NCBI GenBank assembly: GCA_002377605.1 | Contig: DFQD01000046.1 | Location: 640 to 6,631 of the forward strand | DNA length: 5,992 bases | Source of the DNA: Gammaproteobacteria bacterium UBA3498 | GTDB taxonomy: Bacteria; Pseudomonadota; Gammaproteobacteria; Pseudomonadales; Pseudohongiellaceae | Reading direction: 5' to 3' | Notes under the pieces: model-generated | Seen by the model: only the letters and a program-made list of their open reading frames with translations | Told to the model about the DNA's origin: nothing | The model's database searches: none | Position numbers and translations under genes: made by a program | Shown here: positions 1 through 5,860 of the stretch, piece by piece | Layout of the letters: every line of letters starts with the position of its first letter | Position numbering within the stretch: the first letter of the stretch is position 1

Positions 1-239
1 CGTCGGAAGGTTAACATTTATCCGGTATCCAGATAAACAAAAATCGAACGATTGCTCGACGAATTCAACAACTCTAACTTTCGACAAATTAGTTAATAAA
101 TTCAAGCAACAAGAATAGGTTTTAATCGTTCATAATTTGAGTTGGCCCAATGGATTTGAGCCTGACAAATGGGGTAGACTTCACTAGACATTCAGGAGAC
201 TGACTTTTCGAGATTTTTGCCCTCCAGGTAGGTTCTGAC
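1..239. other. Leader region without a supported gene
   Basis: No convincing gene lies here. One plus-strand frame is open from the left edge to a TAG at 116-118. It could be the last 38 codons of an upstream gene, but the translation (beginning VGRLTFIRYPD, ending FKQQE) resembles nothing I know and does not look like a TolB C-terminus. On the minus strand an ATG at 17-15 could begin a divergent gene with only five codons visible. A CATAAT hexamer at 131-136 resembles a -10 box for the downstream lipoprotein gene but has no matching -35. The Shine-Dalgarno-like AGGTAGG at 226-232 belongs to the gene starting at 240. Confidence 0.4.
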
Positions 240-782
240 ATGAAAATAAACCATCTTTTTAGATTAGTATCACTCCTGTTTGCTTTGAGCAGCGTGGTTG
301 CCTGCAGTACAACTAGCCAGGGGGTAGATTCGAGCGAAGTTGCTTCTACTGGAGAGTCCGGTATCGACGCTACCACAAGGAGAACACAGGAGTTGGAAGA
401 TGCTGCCGCTGCACGAGCAGCTGCCGCTGAAGAACGTATGCGACGTTCTGCCCTAGCAAATCGCGTGTTTTATTTCGACTTTGATATCGCCGATTTTCGG
501 CAAGCAGATCGTGATGTTTTGAACTTTCACGCTCAAGATTTAGCAAGTAATCCAAGCAAGCGTATACGGCTCGAAGGCCATGCGGATGAACGTGGCACTC
601 GAGAATACAATTTAGCTTTGGGTGAACGTCGCGCCAACAGCATTTTAAACTACTTAATTGTTAACGGTGCTGCACGCAATCAAATCGAAACCGTTAGTTA
701 TGGAGAAGAACGCTCAGCAGACCGAGGCTCTTCAGAAACTGCTTATCAACGCAACCGACGCGTTGAAATAGTTACCCAATAA
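240..782 (+). CDS. pal: Pal-like peptidoglycan-associated outer-membrane lipoprotein (OmpA-like domain)
   Basis: This 180-residue protein is predicted to anchor the outer membrane to peptidoglycan, as Pal does in the Tol-Pal system. A lipoprotein signal peptide (residues 1-21, hydrophobic LVSLLFALSSVVA) ends at the lipidation cysteine C22. Residue +2 is Ser, not Asp, which by the E. coli Lol rule predicts the outer membrane. An Ala/Glu/Arg-rich linker (about 45-75) leads to the OmpA C-terminal domain (about 76-178). That domain carries the Pal signature GHADERGTREYN at 113-124, the LGERRAN segment at 127-133 that contributes to diaminopimelate binding in this family, and NRRVEIV near the end. 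The length matches ordinary Pal. The ATG is chosen because AGGTAGG lies 7 bases upstream and the lipobox is then correctly placed. tolB is not seen upstream, and the downstream neighbour is convergent rather than cpoB/ybgF, so this may be a second, orphan Pal paralogue. The domain call is near certain; equivalence to the main pal gene is less so. Confidence 0.88.
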   Translation: MKINHLFRLVSLLFALSSVVACSTTSQGVDSSEVASTGESGIDATTRRTQELEDAAAARAAAAEERMRRSALANRVFYFDFDIADFRQADRDVLNFHAQDLASNPSKRIRLEGHADERGTREYNLALGERRANSILNYLIVNGAARNQIETVSYGEERSADRGSSETAYQRNRRVEIVTQ

Positions 783-795
783 CTGCTCCCAAAAT

Positions 796-825
796 AAAAA
801 AGTCAAGCATTAGCTCGACTTTCTT
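796..825. terminator. Bidirectional rho-independent terminator between convergent genes
   Basis: The arms AAGTCAAGC (800-808) and GCTCGACTT (813-821) flank the 4-base loop ATTA. On the plus strand the stem has one A-C mismatch and is followed by TTCTTATTTATC. On the minus strand the mismatch becomes a G-U wobble, giving an unbroken 9-bp stem followed by TTTTTATTTT. It should therefore work best for the minus-strand hydrolase operon (stop at 847) and more weakly for the lipoprotein gene (stop at 782). Confidence 0.8.
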
Positions 826-846
826 ATTTATCTTCAGTTACTAGAA

Positions 847-1806
847 CTAAAGCTGACTAAGTCTTTTTGCAATTTCCTCTATTAATTCCATACCTGCAGG
901 TATGCCTCCCGCAAAAGAAATGAAACCATGAATCATATCTGTGTAACAAACGTGCTCCACTGACACTCCATGTTCAACTAAGCGATCTGCGAATGCCTTG
1001 CCCTCATCTCGTAATGGATCAAAACCCGCGGTGATTACAAACGCCGGCGATAAACCTTGCAAATCTCTTTCTAGAAACAATAGCTCCGCATCGTTTGCTT
1101 GCTCTGGAGTTTCTAAATAATGAGAGCGAAACCAAGTCATACTCTTTTTCGTTAAGAAATATCCTACAGAAAATTCTTCAACAGATGGATAACTCATTGA
1201 CAGGTCAATTGAGGGGTACATAAGAATCTGATAGCTAGGTGCGGGATAATTTTCTTTCTTACAGAGTAACTCAACGCCTATAGTTAGGTTTCCACCAGCA
1301 CTATCGCCACCGATTGCAATTCTCTCTATATTTATGGCGAGATCTTCTGCGTTCTCTCGCACCCATTTATAAGCATCAAATCCGTCTCTATGTATTCCTT
1401 TTATCTTGTTATCCGGCGCCAAAAGATATTCCACCGATATCGCAATGCAGCGACTTTTCGCAGCTATGTGTTGAACTACCGTATCGTATTGTTCAACGTC
1501 TCCAAGCACGAATCCGCCACCGTGATAAAAAATAAAACCAGTATTAGCTCCTTCTTCCCAGCCAAAAGGCCGATAGATTCGGATAGTAAGTGAGCCCGAG
1601 CGAATAGGGATTTCTCGTTCTTCTATGCTTTCTAATTGAGTTGGATCAAGAGCAAAAGGGTTTCCCCTTTCCCTTCGAAAGGCTCTGGCCTCTTCCGGCG
1701 TACCATCCTCGATCTGATACAACCTGGCTGATGCATCAGCAACTTTTTGTGCTATAGGATCGAGCTCATCAGCACGCATAGCCTCTGCACTTCTCAATAT
1801 ATTCAT
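847..1806 (-). CDS. Alpha/beta-hydrolase, hormone-sensitive-lipase-type esterase
   Basis: This 319-residue protein is a predicted carboxylic-ester hydrolase of the HSL (bacterial lipase family IV) group. The oxyanion-hole motif HGGGF is at 95-99. The nucleophile elbow GDSAGG at 167-172 places the catalytic Ser at 169. Asp263 in DPLRDEG and His293 in IHGF complete the triad in the normal order and spacing. The N-terminal part (about 1-60) fits the cap of this family. No signal peptide is visible, so it is probably cytoplasmic. The usual YRLAPE stretch reads YLLAPD (127-132), a conservative departure. The ATG at 1806 lies 9 bases after the stop of the upstream DUF4105 gene, with a weak AAGAGA ribosome site, so the two are likely co-transcribed and perhaps translationally coupled. 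A terminator follows the stop. Natural substrates cannot be read from the sequence; short-chain acyl esters are typical of the family. Confidence 0.93.
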   Translation of the reverse strand: MNILRSAEAMRADELDPIAQKVADASARLYQIEDGTPEEARAFRRERGNPFALDPTQLESIEEREIPIRSGSLTIRIYRPFGWEEGANTGFIFYHGGGFVLGDVEQYDTVVQHIAAKSRCIAISVEYLLAPDNKIKGIHRDGFDAYKWVRENAEDLAINIERIAIGGDSAGGNLTIGVELLCKKENYPAPSYQILMYPSIDLSMSYPSVEEFSVGYFLTKKSMTWFRSHYLETPEQANDAELLFLERDLQGLSPAFVITAGFDPLRDEGKAFADRLVEHGVSVEHVCYTDMIHGFISFAGGIPAGMELIEEIAKRLSQL

Positions 1807-1815
1807 TACAATCTC

Positions 1816-3177
1816 TTAGAAAAGCATGTTTTTTGGTCTTGCCGGTTCAAAACCAACAAGCCAAATTAGTAAGGTAAATAGAAAGACTCCCGGCACTACA
1901 TAAAGCGCAACGTTTGTAATAGATTGAGCAACTAAACCAAAGAAGGCAAGCACTAGATAGATCATCATCGCTAATACGTGAGCAAGTAGGTAGTAATTGA
2001 TAAAAGGCGCACTGTTTCTCGTCATGGGCCACGGCTTACATAAGAATAACCAACGCAACGCAACTAAGACTGCTAATAAGTCTGTAGGCCAGAACAGCAA
2101 AAGGTTTACATTGTGGTGCGTATCGATGTGATCAGAGACGAACCAACTTCCCAACATTAAGATGCCGTAGATACCACTAAAAACTGCGGTTACTAATCCA
2201 AGCAATCCGAGGATTCTAAAATTTATTCCTGCTGCCCTAAACCCTATGTGGGCATGAGTTGCATAATAGGATTGTGGAACACGTTTAAGCATTAACATCA
2301 TTAGTAATACTAGCGGAACTAAAACCAGCGAGGCTAATTGATAGGGGTTCGAATCCGCGGTGGGCGATGGATACTCGATGATGACTTGCGGATCTGATAA
2401 TAACATTAGCAGTTCACCGTTTTCCGCCACATCGGATCGAACTTGCAGTAGGCGCTCACGAAATTGCAAAGGCAGGAACATGTCCTCCCATTCAGTCATT
2501 TTCCTGTCGATATTGCTGTTCATTAGAATATCTAAGGAAAAAGCAATTAGTCCGACAGATTCATAGTGAGCTTGTACTTGATCACGGAAGGTAGCATCGG
2601 TTTCGTTCACATATTGCCGACTGACTCTTCCCGAAAGTGCTTCATCCAAATAATCTCTAACTCGAGTCGTACAATTATCAAAGAAGTATTGATACGCATA
2701 TTCAACATTGGCCGGCTCTAAGTTCCACATTAATCTTCGATAAAGTTGTTCCTTCTGCGGATTTGTTAGATTAATTCGATCCTGCCAGACAGTTCTTTCC
2801 TGAAAACGGTAATTGGAAAATTCCTCACTGGTAGGACTAGTAGCCAAGTTGTAATTCATTATTCCTTTGAAAAAATTCCAGGAAAAACTTAACGGACCCT
2901 CGCTAAGACTGAAGTAACCCCAATTAAACACTGTGTCGGTATTATTGCTTTCATCGAATACCCGCAGCGCAGTATGGCCAAAGTTGTCCCACACGGAATC
3001 GCCCACGTCGACAGTTATCAGATAGAAATGAACACCGCTCATATCCGCAGGTACCTCGTACTCCGCCAGATTGGGTTCCTGAGCGTTAAGGGAAGGATTA
3101 AATGCGAGCATGCCGGCAACAGTGAAGTAAAACCAGAGATTTAGAAAACGAGCGGGTGAGCAACTACGTGTTGTCAT
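1816..3177 (-). CDS. DUF4105 / Lnb N-terminal periplasmic domain protein with five membrane helices
   Basis: This 453-residue protein has a Sec-type signal peptide (about 1-32, hydrophobic FLNLWFYFTVAGMLAF, likely cut after LNA) and a periplasmic DUF4105-type domain (about 46-215). Five hydrophobic helices follow (about 281-297, 321-346, 355-380, 392-417 and 420-443). Loops rich in Lys/Arg fall on the cytoplasmic side (KRVPQS near 298, CKPWPMTR near 380, and the C-terminal tail), consistent with a periplasmic domain and a cytoplasmic C-terminus. Domain hallmarks are FGHTALR at 66-72, FNWGYF at 84-89, and FFDNCTTRVRDYL at 165-177. The biochemical role is not established to my knowledge. The conserved His68 followed by Cys169 is the order seen in circularly permuted papain/NlpC-P60-like enzymes, so a thiol hydrolase or acyltransferase activity is possible but inferred. 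AGGA lies 4 bases before the ATG, and a promoter is proposed at 3230-3257. It appears to be the first gene of an operon with the esterase. Confidence 0.87.
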   Translation of the reverse strand: MTTRSCSPARFLNLWFYFTVAGMLAFNPSLNAQEPNLAEYEVPADMSGVHFYLITVDVGDSVWDNFGHTALRVFDESNNTDTVFNWGYFSLSEGPLSFSWNFFKGIMNYNLATSPTSEEFSNYRFQERTVWQDRINLTNPQKEQLYRRLMWNLEPANVEYAYQYFFDNCTTRVRDYLDEALSGRVSRQYVNETDATFRDQVQAHYESVGLIAFSLDILMNSNIDRKMTEWEDMFLPLQFRERLLQVRSDVAENGELLMLLSDPQVIIEYPSPTADSNPYQLASLVLVPLVLLMMLMLKRVPQSYYATHAHIGFRAAGINFRILGLLGLVTAVFSGIYGILMLGSWFVSDHIDTHHNVNLLLFWPTDLLAVLVALRWLFLCKPWPMTRNSAPFINYYLLAHVLAMMIYLVLAFFGLVAQSITNVALYVVPGVFLFTLLIWLVGFEPARPKNMLF

Positions 3178-3229
3178 TTTGTCCTACGGTCCATCGCGCA
3201 GCAATCACTGCACGAGTGAGAAAAGCTGA

Positions 3230-3257
3230 ATCTTATCAAAGATTTACTTCAGATCAA
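3230..3257 (-). promoter_or_regulatory. Predicted sigma-70 promoter of the DUF4105-esterase operon
   Basis: On the minus strand TTGATC (3257-3252, 4 of 6 matches to TTGACA) and TAAGAT (3235-3230, 4 of 6 matches to TATAAT) are separated by 16 bases. The -10 box is about 52 bases upstream of the ATG at 3177. This is the best pair I found by eye in the gap, but it is a moderate match only. Confidence 0.4.
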
Positions 3258-3311
3258 GTTGCTGATTTCTGCGAGATTTCTTTCCCCCAAATCGCCTGCT
3301 GGATGGAAATG

Positions 3312-3334
3312 GCGGGGACATAAAAAATCCCCAC
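3312..3334 (-). other. GC-rich hairpin downstream of the epimerase-like gene
   Basis: Read on the minus strand, GTGGGGA (3334-3328) pairs with TCCCCGC (3318-3312) through seven base pairs including one G-U wobble, closing a 9-base loop TTTTTTATG. The T-run is in the loop and not after the stem, so this is not a textbook intrinsic terminator. It could end or stabilise the transcript of the gene that stops at 3455, about 120 bases upstream. The G-U pairing favours a minus-strand RNA role. Confidence 0.35.
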
Positions 3335-3424
3335 TCCCTATCCACCATATAATAGGCAAGAGCACTATCGCTCTAACGTGGAAAATTATGTCACACTAGT
3401 ACTATAGGAAACGGCGTGACGTTT

Positions 3425-3445
3425 AAACTATTGAATTACCAATAG
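3425..3445 (-). terminator. Weak terminator-like hairpin just after the epimerase-like gene
   Basis: On the minus strand CTATTG (3445-3440) pairs with CAATAG (3433-3428) around the loop GTAATT, followed by TTTAAAC. It begins 9 bases after the stop codon at 3455-3457. The six-bp stem has only two G-C pairs and the T-run is short, so termination would be inefficient. It may be a chance inverted repeat. Confidence 0.28.
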
Positions 3446-3454
3446 AACATAAAA

Positions 3455-4558
3455 TTAAACGCGTCGATTTTTCCATGCGGTGATTATTTCTCGCTCTCGG
3501 TGGCGAGATAAGCCGGCACGGCGATTCTCTCTTTCTTCTGCAGGTCGGGATTTATCCCACTCAAGAGTATCTCGAGCAGTTTGTTCTATACTACGGAAAG
3601 TTAAACCTGCATTAACCGCGCGCTCGATACTGACAAATGAAAGAGGATCGCCTGGTATCCATGTTGGCATGTCGCTCCAGGGATTAACATTCTGCTCTTC
3701 TAGAAATCCTTCTGGAATCCAAGTTAAAACATAATCGCTGTCCACTCCTGCTCCTATCGCAGAAAGCATGCTGCTCATAGTCATGCGAAAATTTGGACCA
3801 GTAGCATTAAAGTCTCCTGCAACCCGACCCTCAGCCAGCCGTACAATCCATTCTGAAAGATCCCTTTGATCGATAACTTGATTAGCATGATTCGGATTTC
3901 CCGGCGCCAATATCTCACCCCCTTCATCGAGGCGCACCGGCCAATAAGTAAATCTATCTGTAGGATCACCAGGTCCTACAATTAGCCCAGGCCTTACTAC
4001 TGCGCAACGATCCGGAAATGCATCTCGAACAACGTCTTCACTCAGAGCCTTCATTAAACCATAGGGCACATCGTCTTGATCGCTCCATCCCTCAGGTGGA
4101 GACAGGCGCTCATAATCTTCATCAATCGTCGGCTCAAAGACCAGACGCTGCCAATTGTCGTAACCAAACCCTTCAGCAGCATAAGCAGAAATAGAAGAAA
4201 CAATAATGTAGTGTTCAGCAACTTGTCTCAATAGCTCCGTACTGGTTTGCACCCAGCGATAATCCTGCGCATTGTTATCCAGTATTACGTCCCATGATCT
4301 GCCAATTAATGCGTCGTGATTATCATTACGGTCTCCTATGAGATGCTCAACTCCGGGCATATCGAGCTGCCTGTTTCCACGGGTAAAAATTGATACTTCA
4401 TGGCCTCGAGAAAGTGCGTATTGCACCATATGTGGACCAATAAACCCTGTCCCTCCCAACACTAAAATTTTTAGAGGCGACTGTGCGCGCACAGGTAGAC
4501 TTAGCCCTGCGGCAACAAGGCTAGCTAATTTAAGAAAATCTCTACGTGAATTCTTCAT
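3455..4558 (-). CDS. Tat-exported NAD(P)-dependent epimerase/dehydratase-like protein (extended SDR)
   Basis: This 367-residue protein has a perfect twin-arginine motif SRRDFLK at 4-10, a hydrophobic stretch LASLVAAGLSLP and a likely cleavage site after PVRA (residue 25), so it should be exported folded by Tat. The mature part is a Rossmann-fold extended SDR. It has the glycine-rich nucleotide-binding motif GGTGFIG at 35-41, a strand and Ser region IIVSSISAY at 118-126, and the YxxxK pair Tyr166/Lys170 in YGLMK. VRPGLIVGPGD at 188-198 and a substrate-side region to the C-terminus follow. The tail AGLSRHREREIITAW at 348-362 resembles a recurrent ending of one subgroup annotated only as NAD-dependent epimerase or reductase. 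The substrate is unknown; nucleotide-sugar-type or related chemistry is family inference. Cofactor would be loaded before export. The ribosome site is weak (AAAGAA about 6 bases before the ATG). It lies downstream of a strong terminator and so needs its own promoter, which I could not identify. Confidence 0.88.
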   Translation of the reverse strand: MKNSRRDFLKLASLVAAGLSLPVRAQSPLKILVLGGTGFIGPHMVQYALSRGHEVSIFTRGNRQLDMPGVEHLIGDRNDNHDALIGRSWDVILDNNAQDYRWVQTSTELLRQVAEHYIIVSSISAYAAEGFGYDNWQRLVFEPTIDEDYERLSPPEGWSDQDDVPYGLMKALSEDVVRDAFPDRCAVVRPGLIVGPGDPTDRFTYWPVRLDEGGEILAPGNPNHANQVIDQRDLSEWIVRLAEGRVAGDFNATGPNFRMTMSSMLSAIGAGVDSDYVLTWIPEGFLEEQNVNPWSDMPTWIPGDPLSFVSIERAVNAGLTFRSIEQTARDTLEWDKSRPAEERENRRAGLSRHREREIITAWKNRRV

Positions 4559-4637
4559 TTACTGTTCTTTTTTGCTCAAGCTCTCTTTAACTTCCGCTTA
4601 AAACGCAACCAGAATCTCCTGATTTTTGAGTCTATGT

Positions 4638-4672
4638 GAATATTTTGGCCTACTGCCGCAAGAAAAATATTC
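4638..4672. repeat. Perfect 9-bp inverted repeat upstream of the epimerase-like gene
   Basis: GAATATTTT (4638-4646) and AAAATATTC (4664-4672) are exact reverse complements separated by 17 bases. They lie 80 to 114 bases upstream of the ATG at 4558 and just past the upstream gene's terminator, where a promoter and operator would be expected. An operator for a dimeric regulator is possible. The AT-rich arms make a chance occurrence a real alternative. Confidence 0.35.
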
Positions 4673-4679
4673 TAGACAC

Positions 4680-4706
4680 AAAAAAGGCCGGTAACGCCGG
4701 CCTTTT
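4680..4706 (-). terminator. Strong rho-independent terminator of the secreted-protein gene
   Basis: GGCCGG (4686-4691) and CCGGCC (4697-4702) form a six-bp all-G/C core around a five-base loop, extended by four A-T pairs (4682-4685 with 4703-4706). On the minus strand the stem is followed by TTTTTTG. It begins 15 bases after the stop of the gene ending at 4722. The A-run on the other side could make it partly bidirectional. Confidence 0.92.
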
Positions 4707-4721
4707 AAAACCACTAAATTT

Positions 4722-5699
4722 CTATTGACCGTTTTCCTCTTCACGTTGCTCAGTCATTCTTTCTCCGCGTAAGATATTAATCATGCCATAGTTTCCTTCG
4801 TGACATGCATACTCATAGAGCTGACCATCAACTTTAGACATAGGAACCATTACTGTAATTTTATCTTTAAAAGTAGCAGGATCTTCAACTGTAAATTCAT
4901 ATTCAACTGTGTAAGGGCCAGTTCGAGTAAAGCGTTCGGTTAACAATTTCTCTCCTGCGGTTCCATACACTCCGAAACTTTGAGTAAAACTATTGAAATT
5001 GCGGGTTTCAACAACCAAAGTGTCGCCATCCCAGTGACCGCGAGAGTCACCAGTCCATAATCTAATATCATTAGTTAAACTTGCATCACTGGCTATAGGA
5101 ACGACACGGGCATCATGAATCATTTCTGTCATGATCACTGCGGTGCTTTGGTTTTGAAAAATTTGCACATTGTTGTTGTACAAGTTGGGTGTAAACGGAG
5201 GCCCTGAGTTGAAACCAACGATACAGCGCTCAGACAAACCCCTATCTTCAGGCCCATCTTTTGCAATACCACCGACTACCATACGTACCGGTCGTTCACC
5301 TGGCTCGTCAGGGCCAAGACCACCAACCTGCACTGGAACACCTTCTTGAGTTTCAGGAAGTCGACCATTCTCTGGATAGACAATTAGAGAAGTTCGATTA
5401 TCTCCGTTCTCACCCATCTCTACCCAGAATGTGTTGTAACCACCAACGCCGATGTTGTTTATCGCTTCCAGACCTGCTTCGGTTTGGGTAGCAAGAGTAG
5501 CGATTTCTTCATCCGTAAGGAATTGCTTGTCGCCGAAGAAAGCTGGTCGCTCCAATGGAATTACCGAACTGAAATTCCACACGCCTTGCAGATCAGGCTG
5601 GCCCCATTCCGTAAGTGGCGCGGTGTATTCGTCTTGTGCTTGAGCGATTCCTGCAAAAAGTACTGTTGTGGCCGCGAAAACTAGTATGCGTGTTTTCAT
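4722..5699 (-). CDS. Secreted protein of unknown function
   Basis: This 325-residue protein has a clear Sec signal peptide (MKTR, then hydrophobic ILVFAATTVLFAGIA, cut after AQA at residue 21). The mature protein has no membrane helix. It resembles a family of secreted hypothetical proteins I recall from acidobacteria and marine proteobacteria. Hallmarks are PDLQGVWNF at 35-43, a PLERP segment at 48-52, LSERCIVGFNSGPP at 155-168, NLYNNNVQIFQ at 172-182, a WTGDSRGHWDGDTLVVET stretch at 215-232, LTERFTR at 253-259 and YEYACHEGNYGM at 295-306. The mature region has Cys159 and Cys299, which could form a disulfide after export. I know of no assigned activity and do not infer one. The start is supported by a GGGGGA ribosome site 4 bases upstream of the ATG and by the signal peptide. 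A strong terminator follows, so it is probably transcribed alone. The C-terminus is hydrophilic (EREEENGQ-like). Confidence 0.85.
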   Translation of the reverse strand: MKTRILVFAATTVLFAGIAQAQDEYTAPLTEWGQPDLQGVWNFSSVIPLERPAFFGDKQFLTDEEIATLATQTEAGLEAINNIGVGGYNTFWVEMGENGDNRTSLIVYPENGRLPETQEGVPVQVGGLGPDEPGERPVRMVVGGIAKDGPEDRGLSERCIVGFNSGPPFTPNLYNNNVQIFQNQSTAVIMTEMIHDARVVPIASDASLTNDIRLWTGDSRGHWDGDTLVVETRNFNSFTQSFGVYGTAGEKLLTERFTRTGPYTVEYEFTVEDPATFKDKITVMVPMSKVDGQLYEYACHEGNYGMINILRGERMTEQREEENGQ

Positions 5700-5785
5700 C
5701 GTATCCCCCAGAATTCCTAGAAACGAGATGTAACAAGAGCCTCATTTTACAGGAATTACGTAGCCTGCGCTTAAGAAAGTTTAAT

Positions 5786-5810
5786 TAAAAACAGAGCGAA
5801 TACGTGCTCT
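5786..5810 (-). terminator. Probable rho-independent terminator of the gene entering from the right edge
   Basis: On the minus strand AGAGC (5810-5806) pairs with GCTCT (5797-5793) around an eight-base loop and is followed by GTTTTTAATT. It lies about 50 bases after the stop at 5861. The stem is short (5 bp), so strength is uncertain. The position between two same-strand genes is as expected. Confidence 0.5.
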
Positions 5811-5860
5811 ACGGACGAAAATCAGAAGATTTGAGTTACTCTTTTTACTATATGCAGAAA

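Larger units (their letters stand above)
3178..3454. other. Intergenic region with hairpins; no gene seen
   Basis: No reading frame here looks coding. The region separates the epimerase-like gene (stop at 3455) from the DUF4105 operon (start at 3177). It contains a short inverted repeat just after the upstream stop (3428-3445), a second AGAGC/GCTCT hairpin (3359-3363 with 3370-3374, loop ACTATC) that has no T-run on either side, a GC-rich hairpin at 3312-3334, and a predicted promoter at 3230-3257. An 8-base palindrome GTTTAAAC lies at 3421-3428. Confidence 0.5.

Noticed and set aside
2..118. Open plus-strand frame from the left edge to TAG, 38 codons
   Set aside because: It lacks a start in the window and the translation shows no family resemblance. 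Open frames this short are expected by chance in AT-rich DNA, so it is only mentioned in the leader note.
122..376. Minus-strand open frame of 84 codons overlapping the start of the lipoprotein gene
   Set aside because: It is antisense to the signal peptide and linker of the Pal-like gene and shows no domain. It is a shadow frame.
1847..2032. Second minus-strand frame inside the DUF4105 gene, with hydrophobic stretches
   Set aside because: It is an out-of-frame shadow of the membrane-helix coding region; T-rich codons give hydrophobic residues in more than one frame.
3359..3374. AGAGC/GCTCT hairpin as a terminator or as a repeat of the one at 5793-5810
   Set aside because: It has no T-run on either strand, and a shared five-base stem with a different loop is too short to call a repeat family.
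5261..5684. Several overlapping plus-strand frames opposite the secreted-protein gene
   Set aside because: All are antisense to a gene with a signal peptide, a ribosome site and family motifs. They have no motifs of their own.
5720..5760. TAAAAT as a -10 box for the secreted-protein gene on the minus strand
   Set aside because: No acceptable -35 hexamer lies 16 to 18 bases upstream, so the promoter could not be placed.
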